64,000 nucleotides of DNA from Nitrosomonas sp. (GCA_024282035.1 JAMWZR010000008.1:1-64000), one strand, 5' to 3'. Shown: positions 18,106-29,143, numbered from the stretch's first letter. Numbers and translations: made by a program. The notes: generated from the sequence alone by a model not told the origin.

Positions 18106-19317
18106 ATGATGACGATGTGGGATTTGAGTAGAAAACAAATCATGAACAGCTATCGTTTTGAGGTATGGATCAACTCGCTTGTAGTAGCAGTATTTATTGG
18201 ATTATTGAGTACGACACTCGAAGCCGCCGACAACAAAAAGGGACAGACGACCGATTTTATCGAACTGGCTGCGATCATGCTTCGAGACAGCCATCACGAT
18301 CGGGCGTTACTGGCTTTACAGAGTGTCGATCTTGACAATGAAAAAACCGATCTAGTGCGTTTTTATACCCTGCAGGGCTTGGCTTACATGGGATTGAACG
18401 ACCTGGAAGCCGCCAAAACCAGTTTGCAGCAGGCCATCGCAAAGGGGCAGACGGATAAGTCGATCTTCATTTATCTGGCGCAAACGCATTTCGGTTTAAA
18501 GGAATACCGGCAAGTTCTCGATGCGATGAATAAAGCGGGTGATCTGGTGAGTAAAGATCCCTTGTCGCTCAGTATCAAAGCAGAATCGCATTGGCATTTG
18601 CAGCAAACCGATGCAGCGATCGAAACACTGAATGTGGCACAGAAAAAATTTCCAACCGATTTCCGATTCAGCAAACGTACGGTGTTCTATTTTGTGGAAC
18701 TTGGTCTGTACCAGGAAGCCGTCAGACTGGGCCGGGATTATTTGCACCGCTCCAAGGCCAGTGCAGCGGATTACGTGGCGCTGGGCAATGCTTTGCGGTT
18801 GAGTCGAGAGTATCAGGAAGCGCTGAATATTCTGGAAGTCGCTCGTCTGAAATTTCCACAGGATGAAATGGTGGCCAAATTACTGGTGCACACCTATCTG
18901 GATCAAGGCAAGCCGAATTCAGCAGCATTCATTCTGGAGCAGGCGGCGTTATTGAATCCCAATCTGCAAGCGGAAGCGGCAGAAATTTACCGGCGTGCTG
19001 GGCGGTTTCACAAGGCTCTGACGTTGAATGAGAGCATTGGCGATCAGAAAGTCAAACTGAAGCAGCGGCTTTCCATTCTTCTGGCGTTAAAACAGTACGA
19101 GCGCGCTGCCAATATGGAATCCAGTCTGTACCGCACCGGTTTGCTGGAAGATCAGGATGTACGCTATGCGCTGGCCTATGCCCTGTTTTCCAGTCGACGC
19201 TTTGCCGATGCCAACAAGCACCTCGATCATCTGAAAAATGCCGAGTTGTTCAGAAAAGGCACTGAATTGCGTCGGCTGATGGAAATCTGCAAAAACGAGC
19301 CATGGCAATGTACCTGA
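18106..19317 (+). CDS. TPR-repeat periplasmic protein of the TonB operon
   Basis: 403 residues. An in-frame ATG at 18142 (MNSYRFEVW) gives a better signal peptide ending near LEA-AD, so the real start may be there. The mature part is made of about eight TPR-like helix pairs (ALLALQSVDL..., LQGLAYMGLNDLEAAKTSLQQAI, and so on). A TPR protein is the last gene of many DUF3450-TtpC-ExbBD-TonB operons and is thought to be a scaffold in the periplasm. It starts 3 nt after the tonB stop. Confidence 0.85.
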   Translation: MMTMWDLSRKQIMNSYRFEVWINSLVVAVFIGLLSTTLEAADNKKGQTTDFIELAAIMLRDSHHDRALLALQSVDLDNEKTDLVRFYTLQGLAYMGLNDLEAAKTSLQQAIAKGQTDKSIFIYLAQTHFGLKEYRQVLDAMNKAGDLVSKDPLSLSIKAESHWHLQQTDAAIETLNVAQKKFPTDFRFSKRTVFYFVELGLYQEAVRLGRDYLHRSKASAADYVALGNALRLSREYQEALNILEVARLKFPQDEMVAKLLVHTYLDQGKPNSAAFILEQAALLNPNLQAEAAEIYRRAGRFHKALTLNESIGDQKVKLKQRLSILLALKQYERAANMESSLYRTGLLEDQDVRYALAYALFSSRRFADANKHLDHLKNAELFRKGTELRRLMEICKNEPWQCT

Positions 19318-19476
19318 TACCCCTATGCCGGACTTCCGGGTGTTTTGATGGTATGGCATGCATGGGTTCTTTCTTCATGATGCCGCCTTGATTATTCCTT
19401 CCTAGAACCTTCCAACTTTTAGACATTTCATCACTCCATGGTGTGACAGCGATGGAGAAGGGGCCTGATACGCCAA

Positions 19477-22400
19477 ATGAACACAGAATTGAATCGAGAT
19501 TTGAGTTTTTTTACCCAACGGACAAAGACCTTTCGCCTGCTTGTTGCGTTACTGCTGTGGATGGGTGTGTTGATCAGCACGGCAGCTTGGGCGGATTCGG
19601 ACAAGGCCGAGTTTTCACTCCATTTGTTCCAGAATGGCTTGCCGATTGCGGATGCCGAATTATCGATACGCAGCGAGTCGTATGAAAAAACAACGGCGAA
19701 GCTGATTTTTGAAACTATTCCGTCGACCTATTCCTGGAAGCCAGGCGGCGATGCTCCTTTGAAAACCAACTCCAATGGCAGTATTGCCGGAAAATTGCCT
19801 CCGGGAGTGTATCAATTTGTCCTCAAAACCCGTCAGCAGGATTTTACTTTCGATTTACCGTTGCGTTCGGCAGAAAATGTACAGATTCTGGTGACTTTTT
19901 ACTCTAGCAAGAAAAAGCCCTTGCTCAATATCGAAAGTTCCCTGGCGGGGACGCAGGCCGGATCTAGCGGCGCTGCCAAAGCCGATGATCGTATCCAGGG
20001 CGAGGGGACGCTGGCGGTGCAGGTCGTATCGGCAGAAACCGGGAAACCGGTCAGGGATGCTCAGGTTTTTCTCAGTGGCACCCAGAGCAAGCTGCGGACC
20101 GATGATCAAGGACGGATCACGACAACCGTACCGGCAGGCAGTTATAGTGTTTCATTGTTACACAGCGCTTTCAGCAGCCAGACGCAGGATGAAGTCAAGA
20201 TCGAACCGGCGCAAACAACTGAACTGAGTTTCAAGTTGACGCCGGCTGGTGTGGAACTGGCCGAGTATGTGGTGCTGGAACCGCACCTGGCTGGTACCGT
20301 GGCTTCAATCATCGAAGAGCAACGCACGGCGACATCCGTTTCAACTGTGTTGGGCGCGGAGCAGTTCAGCCGGGCCGGGGACAGCGATGCAGCCAGTGCG
20401 CTGCGCAGGGCATCGGGATTGACACTGGTGGGCGGGCAGTACATTTTCATTCGCGGTTTGGGTGAGCGATTCTCAACCACACTGGTGAACGGTGCGGCTG
20501 TCCCCAGTCCAGATCCGACGCGACGTGTTGTGCCCATGGATCTTTTTCCAACCAGTATTCTGGAAAGTGTGCTGGTGCAGAAAACGTATTCTCCGGAACG
20601 TCCAGCGGAATTTGCCGGCGGCACGGTGGAACTGCGCACACGAGGTATTCCCGATGCTTTCTTTTTTAATCTGAATCTGCAAGTTGGCGCCAATGACAAT
20701 ACGACTTTCCAGGATGGACTGACTTACAAGGGTGGTGGCGCGGATTTCACCAGCTACGATGACGGCGCACGTGACATGCCGGAAACACTGGCTCAGGCCA
20801 CCCAGAATGGCAACTTGCAGCCGGCTTCGGCGTTTAATCCCAACGGGGTGACGCCAGGGCAACTGGAGAAACTGGGGGAAGATTTATCAGGTGGCTGGGA
20901 TGTGAATCGCAAGTCGCGTCCGCCCGATTCCGGTTTTCAGGCATCGGTGGGTGACAGTTTTACCTGGGGTGATTTCAGGTTGGGCTATATCGGCGCAGCT
21001 GGCTGGAAGCGGGAATTCAGAAAACAGAATGAAGTTAATCGTGAGTTTGCATCCGAAAAACTGATCAATACGCAGGATCTGGATGTGCAGCGTTCATTGC
21101 AGGAGGTGGCCATAACGGGTTATGCGGCAACCGAACTGGAATACAAGGATACCCACAAGTTATTTGCCAGAACCATGTTTTTGCGCCAGTCGGTTGATGA
21201 AGCCAGGATTTCACAGGGATTTGTCGATGCGGAGACGACAAATGTCCGAAGATCCCGGTTGCGGTTTTTTTCCAATCAATTGCTGATGAACCAATTTGGT
21301 GGAGAACACCGATTCGACTGGCTGAAGGATTTTTCCATCAACTGGCTCTACACTGATGCCACGGCCAATCGCGACGAGCCCAAGACCCGGGATTACCGTT
21401 ACGATGTCAGCCAGCAGACCGGTCAGTACATTTTTTCTCAACGTGTAGACAGTAACGTCATTTCGTATTCTGATCTGGTCGACAAGGATCAGAGCTGGCG
21501 GGTGGATGGCAAATTACCCTTGCAGCCCACGATAGAGCACAAATTGACCCTCAGCGGTGGACTCATTGCGCAAAGCAAGAGCCGCGATGCCAGTTCACAA
21601 CGCTTCAGTTACTATCGCTTTGGTCCAGATGCATCGAATACGGGTATTACCTCGCAGCCATCGCTGGAGAGCATCCTGCGGCCACAGTATATCGGTGCCA
21701 ATGGTTTCCAGCTACGCGATGTGACACGCAAGAGCGATCAATATACGGCGACTCAGGATTTGTTTTCATATTATGGGAAAATTGACTGGACCCTGTATGA
21801 CCGGTTGAATATTACTGGTGGATTGCGCTGGGAGGATAACGATCAGCAGGTGCATACTTTTTTGCGAAGCCAACCGACAACCGCTCGACTAAACAAGTTG
21901 GACATGCTGCCATCGGTAGTCGCAACCCTGCATCTGACCGACAAGCAGCAGCTGCGTGCGGGCTTCAGCCAAACCCTGTCGCGGCCGGATTTCAGGGAAC
22001 TGTCATCCGCTCCCTTTTTTGACATGAATACCAATCAGGAAACGGTCGGTAACCCTGAACTGAAACAGACAGCGATCACCAATTGGGATTTGCGCTGGGA
22101 ATATTACTTGTCGCCGACGGAAAATATCTTTGCCGGTTTTTTCTGGAAAGATCTGACCAGTCCAATCGAGTTGGTGGCGCAACCGGGTACGGGTGCCCTG
22201 AACACGTATCAGAACGCGGATAAGGCCAATGTGTTTGGATTTGAGTGGGAAGTGTTGAAAAAACTCGATTTCGTGCATCCACAGCTACAGAATTTTTATG
22301 TCGGAGGCAACTATACCTGGTCACATTCCAATGTGCAGTTGACGGCACAGAATCTGATCGCCCAAACCACCAATAACCGGCCACTGCAAGGTCATTCCGA

Positions 22401-22704
22401 GCATATCGTGAATTTCCAGCTCGGTTACGACAATCCCAAATGGAAAACGCAGGCGACACTGCTGTATAACGTGTCGAGCAAGCGCATCATGGCCGCCGGG
22501 GTGCAAACGGCACCGGACAAGTATGAACAGCCCGTGCATCAACTGGATTTCGTATTCAGTCAGAATCTGTACAAAGGCTTGTCTATGCAGGCTTCGGTGC
22601 AGAACATGCTGGACGACGATATTCGTATCACACAGGGCGATGAAGTGGCACGCAGGTATCGCCGCGGGCGCTTTTACAATCTAAGTCTGCGGTTGGCGTT
22701 TTGA
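19477..22704 (+). CDS. TonB-dependent outer-membrane receptor with two N-terminal Ig/CarboxypepD-like domains
   Basis: 1075 residues. Signal peptide ends near AWA-DS (about 40). Domain 1 (about 43-150) is a beta-rich Ig-like unit. Domain 2 (about 168-262) is a carboxypeptidase-regulatory-like fold (GTLAVQVVSAETGKPVRDAQV, TTTVPAGSYSVSL). Next come a possible TonB box near AEYVVLEP, the plug (SALRRASGLTLVGGQYIFIRGLGERF) and a barrel ending with aromatic Phe (LSLRLAF). The Ig-plus-plug design is that of Oar-type transporters, one of which is needed for PopC secretion in Myxococcus. It lies 159 nt after the TonB operon. Substrate unknown; no iron-regulation box was recognised. Confidence 0.9.
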   Translation: MNTELNRDLSFFTQRTKTFRLLVALLLWMGVLISTAAWADSDKAEFSLHLFQNGLPIADAELSIRSESYEKTTAKLIFETIPSTYSWKPGGDAPLKTNSNGSIAGKLPPGVYQFVLKTRQQDFTFDLPLRSAENVQILVTFYSSKKKPLLNIESSLAGTQAGSSGAAKADDRIQGEGTLAVQVVSAETGKPVRDAQVFLSGTQSKLRTDDQGRITTTVPAGSYSVSLLHSAFSSQTQDEVKIEPAQTTELSFKLTPAGVELAEYVVLEPHLAGTVASIIEEQRTATSVSTVLGAEQFSRAGDSDAASALRRASGLTLVGGQYIFIRGLGERFSTTLVNGAAVPSPDPTRRVVPMDLFPTSILESVLVQKTYSPERPAEFAGGTVELRTRGIPDAFFFNLNLQVGANDNTTFQDGLTYKGGGADFTSYDDGARDMPETLAQATQNGNLQPASAFNPNGVTPGQLEKLGEDLSGGWDVNRKSRPPDSGFQASVGDSFTWGDFRLGYIGAAGWKREFRKQNEVNREFASEKLINTQDLDVQRSLQEVAITGYAATELEYKDTHKLFARTMFLRQSVDEARISQGFVDAETTNVRRSRLRFFSNQLLMNQFGGEHRFDWLKDFSINWLYTDATANRDEPKTRDYRYDVSQQTGQYIFSQRVDSNVISYSDLVDKDQSWRVDGKLPLQPTIEHKLTLSGGLIAQSKSRDASSQRFSYYRFGPDASNTGITSQPSLESILRPQYIGANGFQLRDVTRKSDQYTATQDLFSYYGKIDWTLYDRLNITGGLRWEDNDQQVHTFLRSQPTTARLNKLDMLPSVVATLHLTDKQQLRAGFSQTLSRPDFRELSSAPFFDMNTNQETVGNPELKQTAITNWDLRWEYYLSPTENIFAGFFWKDLTSPIELVAQPGTGALNTYQNADKANVFGFEWEVLKKLDFVHPQLQNFYVGGNYTWSHSNVQLTAQNLIAQTTNNRPLQGHSEHIVNFQLGYDNPKWKTQATLLYNVSSKRIMAAGVQTAPDKYEQPVHQLDFVFSQNLYKGLSMQASVQNMLDDDIRITQGDEVARRYRRGRFYNLSLRLAF

Positions 22705-22890
22705 TACCGGATGGCTCAGTGTAGTTTTCTATTCATAATTTATCGTGAAGTTTGATGGATCGATGTCTCGAGGTCATAACCCTCTGAAATAATGATTTCG
22801 CTTTATTCAGCCTGTATTAACGTTCGCTGATCTATAGTCATACTCGTCAGTGGGGGAAATTCAACGAGAACGTTAAGAAAGGATCTGATC

Positions 22891-23169
22891 ATGAAAAAGT
22901 TACTGTGTGCTGTCATTGTTATCCTGCTGCTGTGTGGATTTCGTGCGCCGAACGGCAATATCATTTCCAAGGGTGAAATGTCGGATAAATTACTGCTGAA
23001 TTTGGGGCAACCCCATGTTCGTACTGATCTGGGACTGATACAGACACGCGCATTTGGCGGGTTGATGTATGTCAAGCGAGAGATATGGACTTACCGTATC
23101 GATGACTATAACTACCGTTTTGTCATACAAAATGGACAGATCGTGGATGAACACTGGACACGGTTCTGA
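22891..23169 (+). CDS. DUF2845 family small secreted protein
   Basis: 92 residues. N-terminal signal sequence (about 1-18), then the DUF2845 core in which GDxKxxxLxxxGxP appears as SKGEMSDKLLLNLGQPHVR and a REIWTYRIDDYNYRFVIQNGQI strand pattern. AGAAAGGATC is the ribosome binding site. The function of the family is unknown; its fold resembles SmpA/OmlA-like periplasmic proteins. It sits between the receptor and the beta-helix protein and may belong to that system. Confidence 0.8.
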   Translation: MKKLLCAVIVILLLCGFRAPNGNIISKGEMSDKLLLNLGQPHVRTDLGLIQTRAFGGLMYVKREIWTYRIDDYNYRFVIQNGQIVDEHWTRF

Positions 23170-23409
23170 ATTGTACGTGTCGATCCAGTCATGATCGTTC
23201 CGGATGCCATGCCTGTTATGCCATAACGTGGGGTGCAGCATGCATCCGGGATACCCTTCCGTTCTACAGTTTTGACTCTGACGAGACTGGGATTGCAAGG
23301 ACGTGACATGTAAACTCAATGTAGTGGATTTGACATCAGTCTGTCATATCGCTGTCATACCTGCCTGTTAGATTGACTCACCCTTATATACACAGGAGGT
23401 GGGTAAATC

Positions 23410-25017
23410 ATGTATCAACTAGAATATTTAAAAAAACAATTCATCACGACGTCTGCCATTTTATTTAGCAGCATCGCTTTCAACGCATATGCGGCCACGG
23501 CTACATTCGATCCTGCAACTGGCATTGTCGATCTTCCCGTTGTGGAAGTACTAGGAGGAGGCTCATCGGCTTTTTATAAAGCACAATTACAACTGAACGG
23601 AAACGAACTGCAACTGATTTCTGCTGAATCGATTGCAGCAGTAACAGGACAACGCAATGTCTATGATTCTGACACCAGTGCAGTGCATGTAGCCTCGGTA
23701 ACCGTTGGTGCTGACGATTTCTACGCTAAGCTCAGACTCGTACCAGGATCCAATCCCATGCGCTTCACCGTGGATCAATTGGTCAGTAATGCATTCCAGG
23801 GTTGCCCGAGCTTTGCACAACCAGGACCGATTGCCAATTCCTGCAGCTTGAGCGGTACGATTACAACTGATGTCACGCTGACCAAGAATGTCGAGTGGGT
23901 ATTGAATGGCCCGGTTTATGTTGGGGGCGATAACACCCAGAGTGCGACACTGACCATCAATCCCGGAACCAAAATTGTGGGAGTTGGTGGGCAAGGTGAT
24001 CAGGCGGCTTATCTGTGGGTCAGACGAGGTTCAAAAATCATGTCAGAAGGCACACCGGATAATCCTGTCGTCATGACGGGGCCGAGTGAACTGGCTGCAG
24101 GAGAGTGGGGCGGTTTCCTCATTTCAGGTAATGCACCGGTGAATGGCTGCAATGAAAGCACCCCCTTGTGTGAAGTACCATTTGAGGCGATTGTCAGTGA
24201 GACATACGGTGGAAATAATCCAGCCGATAATAGTGGGGTGATTAAATATACCCAGGTTCGTTTTGCCGGAACTGCCGTGCGTCCGGATGAAGAGCTCAAT
24301 GGTGTTACGTTCAATGGTGTGGGCTCAGGAACGCTTATTGATTATTTGCAAGTACACGAAGGCCTGGATGATGGTATAGAAGTATTTGGCGGTACCGTAC
24401 AGATGAAACATCTGGTAGTAACCAATGCCCAGGATGATTCGCTGGATTGGACCAACGGCTGGCAAGGACGTGTGCAGTTTGCGTTGTTGAAACAATCGGC
24501 ACTGATTGGCGATCGTGGTATTGAAGCGGATAACAATGAGAAAAACCAGGATAGCATTCCACGTGCACAACCGATTTTGTCAAATATCACCGTGCTAGGT
24601 CGTAGTGGAGACTCTGCATCCCAGAGCGTGCTTCTGCGCCGTGGAACGGGTGCGAACATCTGGAATTCTGTGTTTACCGGTTCACCCGTTTGTCTGATGA
24701 TCGATAGCCCATCGACCTATGCCAATGCGGATACCAACCCTGACAGTCTGAAGATTAGTAATTCTTTCGTTAATTGTTCAACCAACTTTCAGGATGGTGA
24801 AGGTGTCACTTTTACTGTTGAAAGCTGGTTTTCATCCGAACCGACCAACAAAGCCGGAGATCCGTTGCTGACCGGTTATCTGCCTGCTTCTGGGTCACCG
24901 CTGACTTTGGGTGGTACAGCGGTAAGCGATCCGTTCTTTACTCCTGTTGATTATGCAGGTGCGTTCAAGGACGCCAACAGCGATTGGACCAAGGAATGGA
25001 CTTTCAACGTTAATTAA
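23410..25017 (+). CDS. secreted beta-helix-like surface protein, function unknown
   Basis: 535 residues. Signal peptide ends near AYA-AT (about 29). Residues about 30-120 form a small beta domain; from about 135 (CSLSGTITTDVTLTKNVEW) to 480 there are irregular 20-25 residue beta-helix-like turns (WGGFLISGNAPVNG, GVIKYTQVRFAG, IDYLQVHEGLDDGIEVFGG, VTNAQDDSLDWTNGW). Conserved cysteine pairs (CSLS, CNESTPLCE) suggest disulphides in an exported protein. A near-consensus AGGAGGTG at 23395-23402 predicts strong expression. I recall similar proteins near TonB2 loci of marine gammaproteobacteria. It could be the receptor's cargo, its cell-surface partner or simply a neighbour. Confidence 0.75.
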   Translation: MYQLEYLKKQFITTSAILFSSIAFNAYAATATFDPATGIVDLPVVEVLGGGSSAFYKAQLQLNGNELQLISAESIAAVTGQRNVYDSDTSAVHVASVTVGADDFYAKLRLVPGSNPMRFTVDQLVSNAFQGCPSFAQPGPIANSCSLSGTITTDVTLTKNVEWVLNGPVYVGGDNTQSATLTINPGTKIVGVGGQGDQAAYLWVRRGSKIMSEGTPDNPVVMTGPSELAAGEWGGFLISGNAPVNGCNESTPLCEVPFEAIVSETYGGNNPADNSGVIKYTQVRFAGTAVRPDEELNGVTFNGVGSGTLIDYLQVHEGLDDGIEVFGGTVQMKHLVVTNAQDDSLDWTNGWQGRVQFALLKQSALIGDRGIEADNNEKNQDSIPRAQPILSNITVLGRSGDSASQSVLLRRGTGANIWNSVFTGSPVCLMIDSPSTYANADTNPDSLKISNSFVNCSTNFQDGEGVTFTVESWFSSEPTNKAGDPLLTGYLPASGSPLTLGGTAVSDPFFTPVDYAGAFKDANSDWTKEWTFNVN

Positions 25018-25659
25018 TCAGTACTGTTGCAATCAGCTTCTTTACTTTTAAATAGGTAAGGAAGCTTTCTAGGTTGGTACGATGAATGCGCACAGACAAA
25101 ATTTGGTGAATTTGACTGTTGACTTGTCCCTACTTGATAGATTTGGGGTTGTTATCTTCTGTCGATCACATTATGTTTTCTGCTAAAGGAGAAGAGATAT
25201 GTCGCAAAGCTACAAATGTATTTACTCGATAGGATTACGCTATAAATATATATGAACTTATCTTTCTTAAACCTTCTGCCATAATTCTTTCTGTTAGCGT
25301 ATTAAGCTCATTCCCCTCGATTAATCAAAATAATTAGTCATTTATATTCATACTAAAATGAGATAATTTATAAATTAAAAACTAATCTTGTAATTTTGTA
25401 AATTTAGTATAAAATTATTGTGAAATTTTTGTGAATAAGCATTTTGATCATTAAATCGATTTAGATTGCATTTTTTATGAATTTTTTACAATTTGTTGTT
25501 TGGGCAGTGGATTAGTAATTCTTTTTTTGATGATTGAATCAATCGTAACAGCAAAAAAATTTTTGTTTAGAAATGATTGATTTATTTAATCAAAGCAAAG
25601 AAATAAATGTGACTAATTTGATAAATTTCCGACATCAAAATATCAGTATTAAAATTTCC
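25018..25659. other. long AT-rich intergenic region
   Basis: About 640 bases, visibly richer in A and T than its surroundings, especially 25300-25620. It contains many short A and T runs and TTAATCAAAATAATTAGT-type stretches. No ORF with a ribosome binding site, tRNA or insertion sequence end is recognisable. It leads into the structured RNA candidate at 25668-25736. Confidence 0.6.
25035..25066 (+). terminator. hairpin after the beta-helix gene
   Basis: AGCTTCTTTAC, a ten-base loop and GTAAGGAAGCT pair with one mismatch, starting 18 nt after the stop. The following TTTCT is a poor T-run, so termination is probable but not certain. Confidence 0.5.
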
Positions 25660-25667
25660 CTTTCGGA

Positions 25668-25736
25668 GCGTTGCTAACTGTTTGAGAGCACAGTTAGAGG
25701 GCCAAGTCACTAAATAGTGAGCTTGGCCATTTTTTT
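25668..25736 (+). ncRNA. candidate small RNA 3' end: two stems and intrinsic terminator
   Basis: CTAACTGT, loop, ACAGTTAG forms the first stem. Then GGCCAAG-TCACT, loop AAAT, AGTGA-GCTTGGCC forms a long second stem with one bulge, followed by ATTTTTTT. This is a textbook intrinsic terminator on the plus strand, but no plus-strand gene lies within 650 bases upstream, and the next gene is on the other strand. It suggests the end of an unannotated RNA. Its 5' end and promoter cannot be placed. A terminator for the adjacent minus-strand gene is less likely because the T-run is on the plus strand. Confidence 0.5.
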
Positions 25737-26733
25737 ATGCCACAGTTAACACTACCTTTCCGATCGGCCTTCCGGTTTCAAGATAATCTTGTGCGGTTGC
25801 GGCCTGATTCAGCTTGAAATTTTGAGCAATTGAAACAACCAATTTCTGTTGATCAAATAATGTTGCACATTGCTGCAAAATATATCCCTGATGAATTTGG
25901 GCGGACTTTAAGTCCAACATCACGGGACTTAACATTAATTCCAGGCTAAAGCGCGTATTACGTTTGCGTGCTTCACTCCAGTTTGTTTCAGTTGTGGGTT
26001 GTAAAATAGTCACTACATCGCCATAGGGCTTGACGCAATTGAAGCAATTTTGTAGTACTGTTGTTCCGACAGTATCAAAAGCGATATCTACACCTTGGCC
26101 ATGAGTCCATTCCAGAACTTCGGACGTGACATCTTGTTTGGTGTAATCGATGACTTTGTCCGCTCCAATACTTTTTACAAATTCAGCCTTAGAGTCATTA
26201 CTGACGGTCGTGATCACACGATTATCAAACAACTTTGCCAGTTGAATGGCTGCATGACCAACACCGCCAGCGCCAGCATGAATTAATACTGATTTTCCGC
26301 TTGTCATGTTAGCCCGATCAAAAAGGGCTTCCCAAGCCGTTATAAAAACCAGTGGTGCTGCGGCAGCCTCCACAAAGGAAAGAGATCGCGGTTTAAGTGC
26401 CAATAAGCTGGCTTCAACCACAACATACTCTGCGTAAGTACCTTGACGACCATTAAATCCTGGTTGAGAAAAATATACTTCATCGCCCAAGTTGAAGTGT
26501 TTTACTTTATTACCAAGAGCACAGATAATTCCGGCGCCATCACAACCAGGGATGGCAGGAAGTGAGACAGGAAAGCGATCAGGAGTCGTACGGATTTTAA
26601 TATCAATTGGATTGATTCCAGCTGCTTTCAATTGAACAATTACTTGTTCATCACCACATTCACTTGGGGTAGGCCAGTTTGTGTAAGTGAGTACTCCGGT
26701 TGTTCCAGCTTGATTGAATGAAATGGCATGCAT
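25735..26733 (-). CDS. zinc-independent MDR-family NADPH oxidoreductase (quinone reductase-like)
   Basis: 332 residues, medium-chain dehydrogenase/reductase. GroES-like N-terminal half with LKAAGINPIDIKIR and PGCDGAGII, then a Rossmann fold with VLIHAGAGGVGHAAIQLAK (about 148-166), the NADPH-binding motif of quinone oxidoreductases and enoyl reductases. The zinc-binding cysteine cluster of alcohol dehydrogenases is missing. It probably reduces an enone or quinone. It is monocistronic, ends at the small RNA terminator on the opposite strand, and starts with a long gap before purB. Confidence 0.88.
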   Translation of the reverse strand: MHAISFNQAGTTGVLTYTNWPTPSECGDEQVIVQLKAAGINPIDIKIRTTPDRFPVSLPAIPGCDGAGIICALGNKVKHFNLGDEVYFSQPGFNGRQGTYAEYVVVEASLLALKPRSLSFVEAAAAPLVFITAWEALFDRANMTSGKSVLIHAGAGGVGHAAIQLAKLFDNRVITTVSNDSKAEFVKSIGADKVIDYTKQDVTSEVLEWTHGQGVDIAFDTVGTTVLQNCFNCVKPYGDVVTILQPTTETNWSEARKRNTRFSLELMLSPVMLDLKSAQIHQGYILQQCATLFDQQKLVVSIAQNFKLNQAATAQDYLETGRPIGKVVLTVA

Positions 26734-26941
26734 GGTTTATTGAAATAATTGGGTTAATAAGAAGGTGAAGTTCAAGTTTCATGATCTGTATGTTTCTACC
26801 TTACGAGATAGCACAAGTTTAAGGTCTATTCTAATCAGGATTTGAGGTTAGGCGCAAAGACTGGAAAGTACAGAAAGACATTAAGTTGAAGCAAACGAAA
26901 TTCCTCGCACCATGTGTAGCAGAATTCCCATGGTAAAATAG

Positions 26942-28342
<1,401 letters not shown>

Positions 28343-28427
28343 ATCAGTTTTTGCTATCATTATTAAAATTATTCTTCATACTAATTAATGATTTAGTTGA
28401 GATGGTTGCGTTTTTGAGGATAAGGGG

Positions 28428-28455
28428 CTTGAAATTTGTCTACTCGTCCCAATTT
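28428..28455 (+). promoter_or_regulatory. sigma-32-like heat-shock promoter of grpE
   Basis: CTTGAAA at 28428-28434, a 13-base spacer, then CCCAATTT at 28448-28455. This fits the sigma-32 pattern CTTGAAA...CCCCATNT with one mismatch. It lies 28 bases before the grpE start and a strong AGGAGG at 28473-28478. Confidence 0.75.
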
Positions 28456-28482
28456 TCGTCCCAATAATTATCAGGAGGAACG

Positions 28483-29079
28483 ATGCAAAAACCAGAAAAT
28501 CCCCAGCAACAGTCAGCTAACCAGACAATCGACAATGAAGCGGTGCAAAGTGATGCCAAAGCAGCTGGCATATCCAATGACAGCACCATCCAGACCCATA
28601 TCGAATCTGATTCGCACCCCAATCTGGAGCATCTGCTCAAGGAAGCCGAGATAAGAGCAGCTGAGCATCATGATGCGTGGATGCGTGCTAAAGCAGAAGC
28701 GGACAATATCCGCAAACGCGCGCAACTCGATGTCGCCAATGCACATAAATTTGCCATTGAAAATTTTTCCACGGCCTTGCTGACGGTCATGGATAGTCTG
28801 GATGCAGCATTGATGGTCGAGAATGCAAGCCTAGAGAACTACAAGAGTGGTGTGGAGTTGACGCAAAAGCAGTTGATCGGTGCGTTTGAAAAATTCGGAA
28901 TCACGATAATCGATCCCAAAGGGGACAAATTCGATCCGCATCAACATCAGGCCATGTGCATGGTTGACTCCGATCTTGCGCCCAATACTGTGGTGCAGGT
29001 CATGCAAAAAGGCTATAAGTTGCATGACCGGATCATACGACCGGCTCTGGTTTCGGTTTCTAAAGCCCAAGGCACTTGA
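28483..29079 (+). CDS. grpE: GrpE nucleotide exchange factor
   Basis: Exchanges ADP for ATP on DnaK. The 198 residues comprise a disordered Gln/Asn-rich N-terminus, a long coiled helix (about 45-95), and the C-terminal beta domain with FDPHQHQAMCMVDSDLAPNTVVQVMQKGYKLHDRIIRPALVSV-type signatures around 145-190. It is the first gene of a grpE-dnaK-dnaJ set and follows a sigma-32-like promoter and AGGAGG. Confidence 0.97.
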   Translation: MQKPENPQQQSANQTIDNEAVQSDAKAAGISNDSTIQTHIESDSHPNLEHLLKEAEIRAAEHHDAWMRAKAEADNIRKRAQLDVANAHKFAIENFSTALLTVMDSLDAALMVENASLENYKSGVELTQKQLIGAFEKFGITIIDPKGDKFDPHQHQAMCMVDSDLAPNTVVQVMQKGYKLHDRIIRPALVSVSKAQGT

Positions 29080-29143
29080 TTTTTTTCTGGTTAACCCCAT
29101 TATCTGCACATTGAATAGAATTACATTTTAAAAGGATCAAAAC

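Noticed and set aside
25655-25700. Possible S-adenosylhomocysteine riboswitch (GGAGCGTTGC)
   Set aside because: Only the first ten bases resemble the motif, the GCCAGGCTC partner is missing and no ahcY or other gene lies downstream.
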